Assembly: GCA_009801085.1 (NCBI GenBank)
Contig: VNWV01000077.1
Location: 1-15,201 of the forward strand
DNA length: 15,201 nucleotides
DNA from: Lasiodiplodia sp. COLG20
Taxonomy: Eukaryota; Ascomycota; Dothideomycetes; Botryosphaeriales; Botryosphaeriaceae
Reading direction: 5' to 3'
The position numbers and the translations under genes are program-made. This document shows positions 8,118-15,201 of the stretch, one piece after another (the first letter of the stretch is position 1; the number at the start of each line of letters is the position of its first letter). The notes beneath the pieces are model-generated. The model saw nothing but the letters and a program-made list of their open reading frames with translations. It searched no databases and was not told where the DNA came from.

Positions 8118-9157
8118 ATACAGCGGAGGGTAGTTCTTTCAGCAATTGAGAGTGCGCCATGTGAAAGCAATATCCGGCCTTTGTAGAAGAAGGCCAAGAC
8201 ATCCGTGATTTCCGGTCCTGCATTTTAAGAAAAACAAGTAACATAACATGAGCCTAAGAGATATCTCAAAGGAAGAAAGGAAGAAAGATGATTTAGCTCC
8301 CTTCTGGCTCTACGACTTAGAAATAATTCGAAAGCACAGGGAACCGAAGATGCTGAGGAATAGTGAGCTGTACATGATAGTATTCACGCTTGATCGGTAG
8401 AATAATAGATGATTTGAGTGTATTGCCTCATTGTTTAAGTCTCCTTGGTGTTGAACCTCATTTCGTCTCAAATGAGTGACTAGGCTAATAAACTTATCCA
8501 ATAAAAAATAACGGAGGTGATTGAGCTCATTTTCCATTAGTATAATGTACCTGTGTCATGTGAGACGGGGCCAACTCTGTTGTAGACTTGAAAATGCGTG
8601 TGTCGATCCAGCATCGTTTCTGGCAGCGGCATTCGTACAATTTCCTTTGATCCAGTGGTACAGAAGACATGCGGATGTAATGGAATTAAATAGCACACTG
8701 CTGCACACTTAGACTGAGTAGCTTTTGATGAGTTCATCCATATGAATGTTCGATGAATGCTAATATATGGAAAATGGATAGATTGTGTGATATTTGTACG
8801 ATAATCAAGGAATGTGCGGGGGTAGGTGCGCAGTGTTGCAAAAGCAATGGGGATGCAACAGCGAGACAACATTTAAGCTGAAGGTTGAAAATTTCCGATC
8901 CCGGAGCAGTCATGATAGATGAGGATGAAATAGTAAATATGTCTGGGAAAGTGGCTCTGCTGTCGGTCATTATATTCATGACAAGAAAAGTTGACTAAAT
9001 GCCATCTATGAAGACGCCGCGGCTTCAGTATGTTATTTACGGCACAGATTGTTGAGGGGCAATTCCTTCGTCTAAACCCCAAATGATCAAGAATTTCAGT
9101 CATTTGATGATCCATCTTCATTCTAGCAAGGCGGATTGAAAGGACACAAATCTCAAA
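8118..9157. other. Interval between RING-H2 and the first F-box gene
   Basis: No supportable gene. AATAAA strings at 8487-8492 and 8500-8505, about 370 bases past the RING stop, could serve 3'-end formation, and a GAAG-rich stretch sits near 8272-8290. The minus-strand frame at 9463-8873 is an antisense shadow of the F-box gene's 5' end. Confidence 0.4.
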
Positions 9158-10354
9158 ATGACACCGTTGCCCCAGGAGCTTCTTGATCACATATTTCAAT
9201 ACCTTCCGGTTTCCGACGTTGGGTCTGTACTCAAGGCGTGTCTCATACGGAAAGGCAACCGCTCCTCCCACTCCTGCGAGGACGGAGGCTCTCAGGATGT
9301 CCGTACAGTCAAGCGTGCGGTGGACGACAGAATCAATCCGCAAAGCTTTTTTCGCGGTTGGTTCAAGAACACACCACAGATGGTGGAATGCCTTAGCCGT
9401 ACCGGAACTGTCCTTATCGGCCCGCGGGCTTTTGACTACTTCGCCAGAGAAAGCTTCCCACACTGTGAGGAGACGTGGGACTTCCTTACACAGTGGTACC
9501 CCGGAGGTGTATTGGACATTTTGCTCACACTCTCCAGCGCGGGAGTCACGTGGGAGACTCCTCTGGGAAGGGCATCGCGCCAGCTACAAGGCTGCAGCGT
9601 ATGCCAGGAGGATTTCCGCAATGCCGCACTGGCACAAGCAGTCAATGGAGAAATACTTGACGTCGCGTCGACGCTCCAGGCCCTATCAGAGTGCAAGTTG
9701 CACGAAAGACTGGGGGTGTTGAGCTCGGTGCGGGGGCTAGCACGAGATGGGAAAACTCCAGTAATTTTACACATCCAAGCACCTGGCAACACAGAGGTTG
9801 ACAGGGACGTCCTAACCGCGCCCTTGAGAGTTCTGTGTGATATTCGCTTTGACCATCTACAGTGCATGGTAGCGGGCTACATGGCTGTACAAAGGGACGT
9901 TGGTGCTACGAAGGACAAGGAGGCCATCGGCCGGCTCCAAGAGCTGACAGACTCTCTCGCTCAGTCATTCATGCCGCATGGGCATCGCATCGAACAGCGC
10001 CACAGAGTCCATGGAGCCCTTCGCGCTTTGGCTGATACCGGAAGCCTTTGCATAAACCTCACCAGGTTCTCTCGGGTTGACACGGAGGTCGCGCCGTCTG
10101 CATACCAGACATGCAACAAAGCTGCTCGGAACGAATCGAAGGGGAAATGCACAGAAATCTCAAACGTGATGGACAGCGCGGTAAAGGATAGGAGTTGCCT
10201 TTTGGTTCATCGTTACCGGGGTCGTCACAGCGGGCAGGACGTTGCAGGTTTTGTTGGGATGGCCAGCCACACTTTCAACCAAGTTGACTCGCTCCTGATT
10301 CTGAGGTCGGATTACGGTGTAGGAAATGGCTGGGTACGAGAGGCGGAGTCTTAA
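9158..10354 (+). CDS. F-box-like protein 1
   Basis: A 398-residue protein starting at AAAATGA with an F-box first helix, LPQELLDHIFQYLPVSDV (residues 4-21). Canonical F-box residues fade after that. Residues 82-95 (TGTVLIGPRAFDYF), 105-114 (ETWDFLTQWY) and 122-132 (LLTLSSAGVTW) match a pattern I know from an expanded fungal F-box family, roughly T-G-[AT]-V-[IL]-x-G-x-R-A, then W-D-F, then L-x-x-x-G-V-x-W. F-box proteins bind Skp1 and present substrates to SCF ubiquitin ligases; the substrate here is unknown. There are no introns, signal peptide or membrane segments. The C-terminal half is unrecognised. It is first of three F-box-type genes on this strand, 119 bases before the second, which leaves little room for an independent promoter for that gene. 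Confidence 0.7.
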   Translation: MTPLPQELLDHIFQYLPVSDVGSVLKACLIRKGNRSSHSCEDGGSQDVRTVKRAVDDRINPQSFFRGWFKNTPQMVECLSRTGTVLIGPRAFDYFARESFPHCEETWDFLTQWYPGGVLDILLTLSSAGVTWETPLGRASRQLQGCSVCQEDFRNAALAQAVNGEILDVASTLQALSECKLHERLGVLSSVRGLARDGKTPVILHIQAPGNTEVDRDVLTAPLRVLCDIRFDHLQCMVAGYMAVQRDVGATKDKEAIGRLQELTDSLAQSFMPHGHRIEQRHRVHGALRALADTGSLCINLTRFSRVDTEVAPSAYQTCNKAARNESKGKCTEISNVMDSAVKDRSCLLVHRYRGRHSGQDVAGFVGMASHTFNQVDSLLILRSDYGVGNGWVREAES

Positions 10355-10473
10355 TGTGGGATTAAATCACAAATTCGCTCGTGATAGCAATCAGGTAACG
10401 TGAGTAGAAGCTCAGACAGTTTGCTTGCCCGCTCCTCCATATCCATGTCTGGTTCATTCTTCTCTGCTTAGAC

Positions 10474-11586
10474 ATGTCTTTCTGTTTGCCAACGGAGCTA
10501 TTTCAGCATATTTTGACGTATGTCGATGACCCCGACGTGGCTAACCTCCGCCTTGTCTGCAGGAGCTTTGATTCTAAATGCTTCTTCGTATTCGGCGCGC
10601 GGTGCTTCCGTGAAAAACAATTCATGCTTTCCAGCGATGGACTGCAGGCTCTTTGTGGAGTGGCAAATGGGCGGTTCGGTCCGTTCATGCGCGTCCTTCG
10701 AATAGGGTCAGAAGCCCTCGTGTGCTGCGAAGACGCCACTCGAAACAGGCACCACCGCACATTGCACGCATTGTGCGAGAGCCAAAAGTCTTTTCGCCTG
10801 CGTGGGCTCGATACCGCACTCCTGGCCGTCGCGCTCAGAGCACTGAACACTACTCTGACCGAGATAGTCGTAGCAGGAAGCGGCTCCAGCACCGAGAAAC
10901 GCAGCTGGGGAGCGCGAAAGTTGGAGAGAGAGACCGGGACAGCCTTGATCCACGAACAAAACCGGGCTTTGTCAACGACACTCAGTGCGATAGCAGTTAG
11001 CCAGATACGTCTCCTTGCCTTCAGCAACGAGCCTCTCGATGGTCGAAGTGGGATCGGAGCACATCACGACTCGATCGCCACGCCGTGCCCTTTGCCAGTA
11101 CTTCTTTCCTCGAGCTTTTCGAGCCTACGCAGGTTGCAGCTCAGCCTTTGGGCTCCAGGAACACTAGTCGAATGCGAGGGTGCAGATTTGACCACCAGCC
11201 TCGTTCGTCTGCTTTCTACGACGCCGCATTTGGAGCAGCTTCATCTGGGACTGCAACGTGTCATACAGACCCCACGGCTTGGCGAAGAGTTCGGTCGCGG
11301 ACGGTTCTCCACAGCGTTGAAGTTTGTTAGTATTACGGGCGGATGGGTGGACGAAGGACATGTGTACTCTTTTCTGATGAACCACCAGGAATCACTGCGG
11401 AAGGTGACACTCAATGAGACGATACTGAGCGGTGGGTGGCATCGTTTGGTTCAGCGGCTTGAAGAAATGGCATGTTCGTACAGGGGCAAAGGGTTGAGAA
11501 TCAGGCTTGAGGATGTAGCTGACATGGCATCGATGCAGATAATTACTGCTTCGCGCCAGATATGTTCTTTGCATATTTTGGAGTAG
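10474..11586 (+). CDS. F-box protein 2 with degenerate leucine-rich repeats
   Basis: A 370-residue protein. Residues 5-35 are a good F-box (LPTELFQHILTY, then DPDVANLRLVCRSFD). The C-terminal half shows spaced LRR-like strands: SLRRLQLSL (217-225), HLEQLHLGL (252-260), LKFVSI (282-287) and SLRKVTLNE (307-315). F-box plus LRR is the layout of SCF substrate receptors, with Skp1 bound by the N-terminus and target by the repeats. A short pyrimidine-rich leader (TTCATTCTTCTCTGC) precedes the ATG. No intron is needed. The best-supported F-box of the three. Its target is unknown. Confidence 0.8.
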   Translation: MSFCLPTELFQHILTYVDDPDVANLRLVCRSFDSKCFFVFGARCFREKQFMLSSDGLQALCGVANGRFGPFMRVLRIGSEALVCCEDATRNRHHRTLHALCESQKSFRLRGLDTALLAVALRALNTTLTEIVVAGSGSSTEKRSWGARKLERETGTALIHEQNRALSTTLSAIAVSQIRLLAFSNEPLDGRSGIGAHHDSIATPCPLPVLLSSSFSSLRRLQLSLWAPGTLVECEGADLTTSLVRLLSTTPHLEQLHLGLQRVIQTPRLGEEFGRGRFSTALKFVSITGGWVDEGHVYSFLMNHQESLRKVTLNETILSGGWHRLVQRLEEMACSYRGKGLRIRLEDVADMASMQIITASRQICSLHILE

Positions 11587-11691
11587 TAATAACATTCGGT
11601 TCATGGTTTAGCCCTAAGACTGTGGCTTCTCTTCATTCTACAGCACGCACGTACTTGAATTAACTCACAGAATCAAATAAACTTTGACTTC

Positions 11692-12064
11692 TTACAGTCC
11701 GTGATGTTGGAATCCATTATTGGGATATAAGATTTCTCTGTTCCAAATTTGCACCGCAGCATCCAGAAGCTTTTCCGCCCTCGTTCAAAGGCGCATGGAG
11801 AAGTAGGTCTGCAAGTTGTCTTCACCTTGGTATTCCTCATTGCTTCCCTAATCGTCTTCGTGAGAATAGCCTATATACGACAAAGTTGACTTCTCTATAT
11901 CATTCTCCCGAAATTTTCTAGCTTCTGCTTTTGTTCACTGAAGCGGCTTTGATGTCGTCTTGTCTTGAGAAGTACTCAGTGCTATGTGAGGCGGAACGGA
12001 CATGGTATGTATGATGCACAGCTGCGTATTCTCCGTCCTTGAAAAGTGCACTTTCAGTAGTCAT
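11692..12064 (-). pseudogene. Broken minus-strand gene behind F-box 2
   Basis: Starting at ATG 12064 the frame is clean for 48 codons (contains GEYAAVHHTYHVRSAS and STEYFSRQDDI) to TAG at 11920-11918. A one-base frame change near there opens a second clean stretch (RKFRENDIEKSTLSYIG, then EEYQGEDNLQTYFSMRL). It is interrupted by TAG at 11850-11848 and TGA at 11787-11785 and ends at TAA 11694-11692. Residue composition on both sides of each break looks like real protein. TAG and TGA can come from CAG and CGA by C-to-T changes, as RIP would cause. The family is not recognised. A core near the end (AAVQIW) matches the frame behind F-box 3. Confidence 0.4.
11736..11764 (-). repeat. Dispersed short homology, copy 1 (copy 2 at 14215-14242)
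   Basis: On the minus strand both copies read GCTGCGGT-CA-ATTTGGA with CAGAG close behind. They differ at two internal bases and one single-base insertion. Both encode AAV[QH]IW in the minus-strand frames and lie 130-180 bases past the stop of an F-box gene, suggesting one duplicated ancestral gene rather than chance. Confidence 0.45.
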
Positions 12065-13356
12065 CACTCGTACTTCTCGCCCGTCAGAGCGAATAAGGAC
12101 CTCTTAGTTACATCACCTATGAGAGAAAAAGACGCGTCAGCAATACGCGAAACAGGCCATTAATGACATAAAAAGTAGATTTAAATTCGTCGGAAGACCT
12201 ATAGAAGCCGAAAGAAAGAGGGCCATGATTTATCATCCACATTAGGGTAATCCGCTACTTTTGGCGCTACGAAGTCCATATAGTACACATTCACGTGGGA
12301 CCCGTGAATTCTGCATCGGCGAAGCAGATCCATATCAGGATTCACCAACTCATCCTAGCAGCAGATAATTACCTCACGAGGGTTACTTCAGTATCCCTCA
12401 CAACTAACGAAATGAGAAAGTTCAAGAATTCTGATGAGTTTTGCAATGCCCACCATTCTACTTCTATTCTGAACACTGTCCATCGCTTTAGTAGTTTCAA
12501 CCCCTTAGACCTAAGATTTGCCCGCCTTAATTAGCGCCTTCCATACTCGTATCTCAGAGGTGTGATCTCGGCTTAAGAGCTAAAATTACCGACGCATGAG
12601 TGGGAATGGCGAACTGGTGTGCCCCTCTGAGCATCATAGGACTTCCGTTCACAAGGACTACTATTCGAAGCCAAGTGCATACTATGCACGGTGTCGAAGG
12701 CTGAGCCTCTTCTCAGTAGTCTCAGGTAACTAGCTATGCTACAACTAAGAGAAACAGCATTGCCAAATATGGATAGATTGTGTCAGAATGTTTCAATCTC
12801 TGAAAATTCCGGCGTTCCCGCTCCGCCATCGATAAGCTACTCATCGACGTCCTGTCCACGGTACTGTAGCTGTCTGAATTGCAGTGCTCGAAACAGACTG
12901 AGTTCATCCAGGACATCACAAGTTGCGAGCCGGCGGCATTTGTGGAGTCCACAAACAGTGAGCACGTCCTCGCTCCGACTACCTCCGCCTCTCGTAAAGA
13001 TATCAAGCAAGATAGCAAGCATTGCTCTCAAGGTATAAGCGCCCTAATGGTGGGATGAGGAGTTTGATTTGTTCCAGTATTCTCGCCGAACACGCGGGCC
13101 ACCAGTGGCTCTGGGCATTAGCGGGGCCAGGGGGCGTTAAGTAGGTGCATATTTGTTTGTCGTTTGGGCTGATGAGCCTTGGAATGCGCAGTAACCGCAG
13201 TCGACTGCACTGACATCTACAATTAGCGTTTCGGACATTCGAACCCCAGTATATCAAGCATGCACTAGGTACTATAAATATAATCTCGTGTGAAGAAGCG
13301 TCCCCGTGGAGCCTGTTGAAGAAGAACGAGGATCACGACTTACAAACCATGCCAAA
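12065..13356. other. Interval between F-box 2 and F-box 3
   Basis: No intact gene is supported. Frames at 12295-12534 (plus) and around 12734-13031 (both strands) are under 101 codons with no recognisable domain. A TATAAATA at 13273-13280, 77 bases before the F-box 3 ATG, is its likely core promoter. Confidence 0.45.
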
Positions 13357-14100
13357 ATGAATCTCTTGTCTGTTCTTCGCATCCGGGAGCTTTACCACCA
13401 TGTGGCAGTCTTTCTACCCAGCACAGACGTATACAACCTCTCCCAAGCAGTTGGCCAACCGTTCACGGGGTACGACAGGTACCTCCTGCAGCCCTGGAGA
13501 GACTACTTCACTACCCCGAACTGGCCCGGCAGTATAATGGAAACTCTAGAGGGGCTGAAACTTAATGCTGAAGTACTTGTTGTGGGGCCTCACATGCTTC
13601 AGCCTCGACGTCTATCACCCAAGGATAACTACTCAACGCGTCGGAAAATCCTGGAGAAGCTCAAACTGCCGTACCTGAACGTATATGTGGTGCTTGACAA
13701 CGCACCGCGCATGTCAGCAAAATGCACGTGGGCCCTTGAGAGACAATTGATGATGCTCATGATGCATCTTGGTTGCGTCGAGGAGTTTTATCTACCAGCT
13801 GAAAAATTTGGCGTCGGCATCATCACACTCACAGACTTTGCACCGTTGGTTAGGTATTGCGCTCCCGGGGAGAAAAAAGAAATGCTCCGACCCGCACGGT
13901 CCACTTCGAGGCGTGGGCTCGGAGACCCTCCTCCAATCGAGTACATAAGGATAACAAGAGACGGCACTTTATCTTCCAGGGCTGAGAGGGTTTGCTGTTA
14001 CCATCCGCAAGAGCGCAACATATATATCACTGTCGGCGGTTTTAAGGGAGATCGCGTCAGCTATGCGACGTACAGGATACCTAGGACTCTACCAGCATGA
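13357..14100 (+). CDS. F-box-like protein 3
   Basis: A 247-residue protein. I start at ATG 13357 (context GCCAAAATGA); an in-frame upstream extension to 13306 would begin with GTG, which is not used in fungi. Residues 6-33 (VLRIRELYHHVAVFLPS, then TDVYNLSQAV) resemble the two helices of an F-box without the initial L-P. The rest is unrecognised: a possible strand segment LNVYVVLDNAP, then a Met-rich helix MMLMMHLG. It is shorter than F-box 1 and 2, and could be a diverged or truncated paralogue. It has the best TATA box of the three. A role in substrate choice for SCF ligases is inferred only from the N-terminus. Confidence 0.55.
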   Translation: MNLLSVLRIRELYHHVAVFLPSTDVYNLSQAVGQPFTGYDRYLLQPWRDYFTTPNWPGSIMETLEGLKLNAEVLVVGPHMLQPRRLSPKDNYSTRRKILEKLKLPYLNVYVVLDNAPRMSAKCTWALERQLMMLMMHLGCVEEFYLPAEKFGVGIITLTDFAPLVRYCAPGEKKEMLRPARSTSRRGLGDPPPIEYIRITRDGTLSSRAERVCCYHPQERNIYITVGGFKGDRVSYATYRIPRTLPA

Positions 14101-14151
14101 GCGTATGGACGAACTGTATCAGCAATGGTTGAGAGTGCAGCTATAGCAGTT

Positions 14152-14568
14152 TTAATCCTCTTCTTGAAGTCGATAGCTCTTAGACTCACAACCCATCGAC
14201 AGGTACTTCGGTAGCTCTGTCCAAATATGTACCGCAGCTTCCTTCTCCAAACGTGTATCCTGCACCTTCTGAACAACAAATTCCCACCGCAAAAGTAAAT
14301 ACAGCAAACAGAGTGTAGTTTTCTAGCATGTTAATTCTCATTCCCAGAAACAACCCTGCCCCGGTGCACTACGTTAGTGTGCAAGTACAGTATTCTAAGG
14401 AAAGCTTCCCTCGGCACCGACCACGATATTTCAGCGATGATGTACAGTCTCCATCACTCTAGCCAGTTCGGAATAGCGTCCTAGAGTCTCAAACGAGAGT
14501 TGGATCTGGGCCAGCTGAGTCCTTCTCTGTTGCATTGAAGCATGGCCAACATTCACTTGCGCCGCCAT
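14152..14568 (-). CDS. Putative small two-exon gene behind F-box 3 (14568-14446 joined to 14322-14152)
   Basis: An ATG frame at 14568 encodes a polar helical-looking segment (QQRRTQLAQIQLSFETLGRY) and stops at 14433-14431. A second open stretch, 14322-14152, has no start but looks coding (RWEFVVQKVQDTRLEK, AAVHIWTELPKYL, YRLQEED then TAA). A donor GTACAT at 14445, a TTAAC branch-like motif and the acceptor CTAG ending at 14323 would join them in phase 0, giving about 97 residues. The donor is weak and the 123-base intron is longer than the NLR's. The family is unknown. It shares the AAVxIW core with the broken gene at 11692-12064. It may equally be two fragments of a dead gene. Confidence 0.3.
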
Positions 14569-15201
14569 CAATTTCCCGATTTTTCACCACTATTCAATTT
14601 AACCTAGAGGCGAACACTTGCGTGATGGAGCCTAATGGACATTTCACTCACGCTGACCCATCCGTACCCAGGAAGTAGACTCATGAAGGCTTCTGGAACT
14701 GAAATATTGTTGGTGGAGTTGCTTCTACTTAGTCATTCGCCAGATGTGTCGAGGTCATATTCCAGCAGCTGTGCACTCATTTATGCTTGTAAGGGGAATG
14801 AGACGGTGTTGGGTTCCGTAGTCGCGTCTAGTACATGATTTCATTATAGGGGAACGGGTTCTGCGGTCCCCTACCAACTGATGACGAAACAATACTCTAT
14901 CTAGCTAAAATACTCGGGTGGATAATGAGAGGCCCGCACGTCTGTGAATCCACGCGCACATGCGACTCCAGAGGAATCAGATGGGAATTTGGCATTCTCA
15001 TGGTCACTACGACTAGTTACAACGGCAACAGAAGCCAAATGTTATCAGCGCAACATATAGCAATACTGGGAAAAGGAGACCTCGCTCGAAGCCCTTATGA
15101 TACGAATGTGGTATCGAAAACAAGATTTAACGACAAGAACACACAAGTTGGCCCAAGTCCTATGGTACTTGGCTTTGAGCCTCTCTTGGGACCTACTGTA
15201 G
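14569..15201. other. Right-hand end of the window, no gene seen
   Basis: Only short frames occur. The longest (plus strand, 67 codons, 14635-14838) has no recognised domain and no promoter-like signal. Nothing else was identified to the window edge. Confidence 0.4.

Noticed and set aside
8774..8788. 15-base string ATGGATAGATTGTGT repeated at 12769-12783
   Set aside because: Flanks do not align clearly, and a chance 15-base match in 15 kb of AT-rich DNA is not rare enough.
8873..9463. 196-codon minus-strand ORF
   Set aside because: Overlaps the start of F-box 1, has no recognisable domain, and the opposite strand has clear family motifs.
13230..13262. GGGGTTCGAAT on the minus strand, resembling a tRNA T-arm
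   Set aside because: The five-base stem does not pair and no acceptor, D-arm or anticodon arm is found at tRNA spacing.
13306..13356. Longer start for F-box 3
   Set aside because: The codon at 13306 is GTG; the first ATG with good context is at 13357.

Overview
The window looks like genomic DNA of a filamentous ascomycete, possibly a dothideomycete. This is inferred from a purine-nucleoside-phosphorylase/NB-ARC/TPR receptor of the fungal NLR type, one short 54-base intron with fungal splice signals, expanded F-box genes, a secreted LPMO-like protein, and AT-rich, stop-rich gaps that look like repeat-induced-point-mutation (RIP) debris. No bacterial signal (operons, Shine-Dalgarno sites) is seen.

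Layout: (1) 1-244, minus strand, is the 5' end of a secreted protein whose mature N-terminus would be histidine, as in LPMOs. A 9-bp minisatellite lies just upstream in its leader or promoter. (2) 348-1414 is gene-poor; a TATA/hairpin promoter-like signal at 1415-1449 points toward the NLR's 3' end. (3) 1631-5160, minus strand, is the main feature, an NLR-like immune or incompatibility receptor. It has a PNP_UDP effector domain, then NB-ARC, then an array of near-identical 126-bp (42-residue) TPR repeats. One in-frame TAA cuts the array in the middle, and about 180 further codons stay open behind it. A 58-codon ORF overlaps the end of that tail by ATGA. (4) 5161-7394 is gene-poor and holds a degraded hAT-like transposase fragment with RIP-like substitutions. 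(5) 7395-8117 encodes a RING-H2 protein. (6) 9158-14100 carries three same-strand F-box-type genes. Minus-strand gene remnants follow the second and third, and these share a short homologous core.

Working together: the NLR is the only gene whose architecture implies a pathway, namely ligand sensing by TPRs, NTP-dependent oligomerisation, and nucleotide destruction by the PNP-type domain. The RING-H2 and F-box proteins are plausible ubiquitin-pathway components, but nothing in the sequence links them to the NLR beyond proximity. The region reads as accessory, fast-evolving fungal DNA: truncated or decaying genes, repeat expansion and transposon remains lie between intact ORFs.
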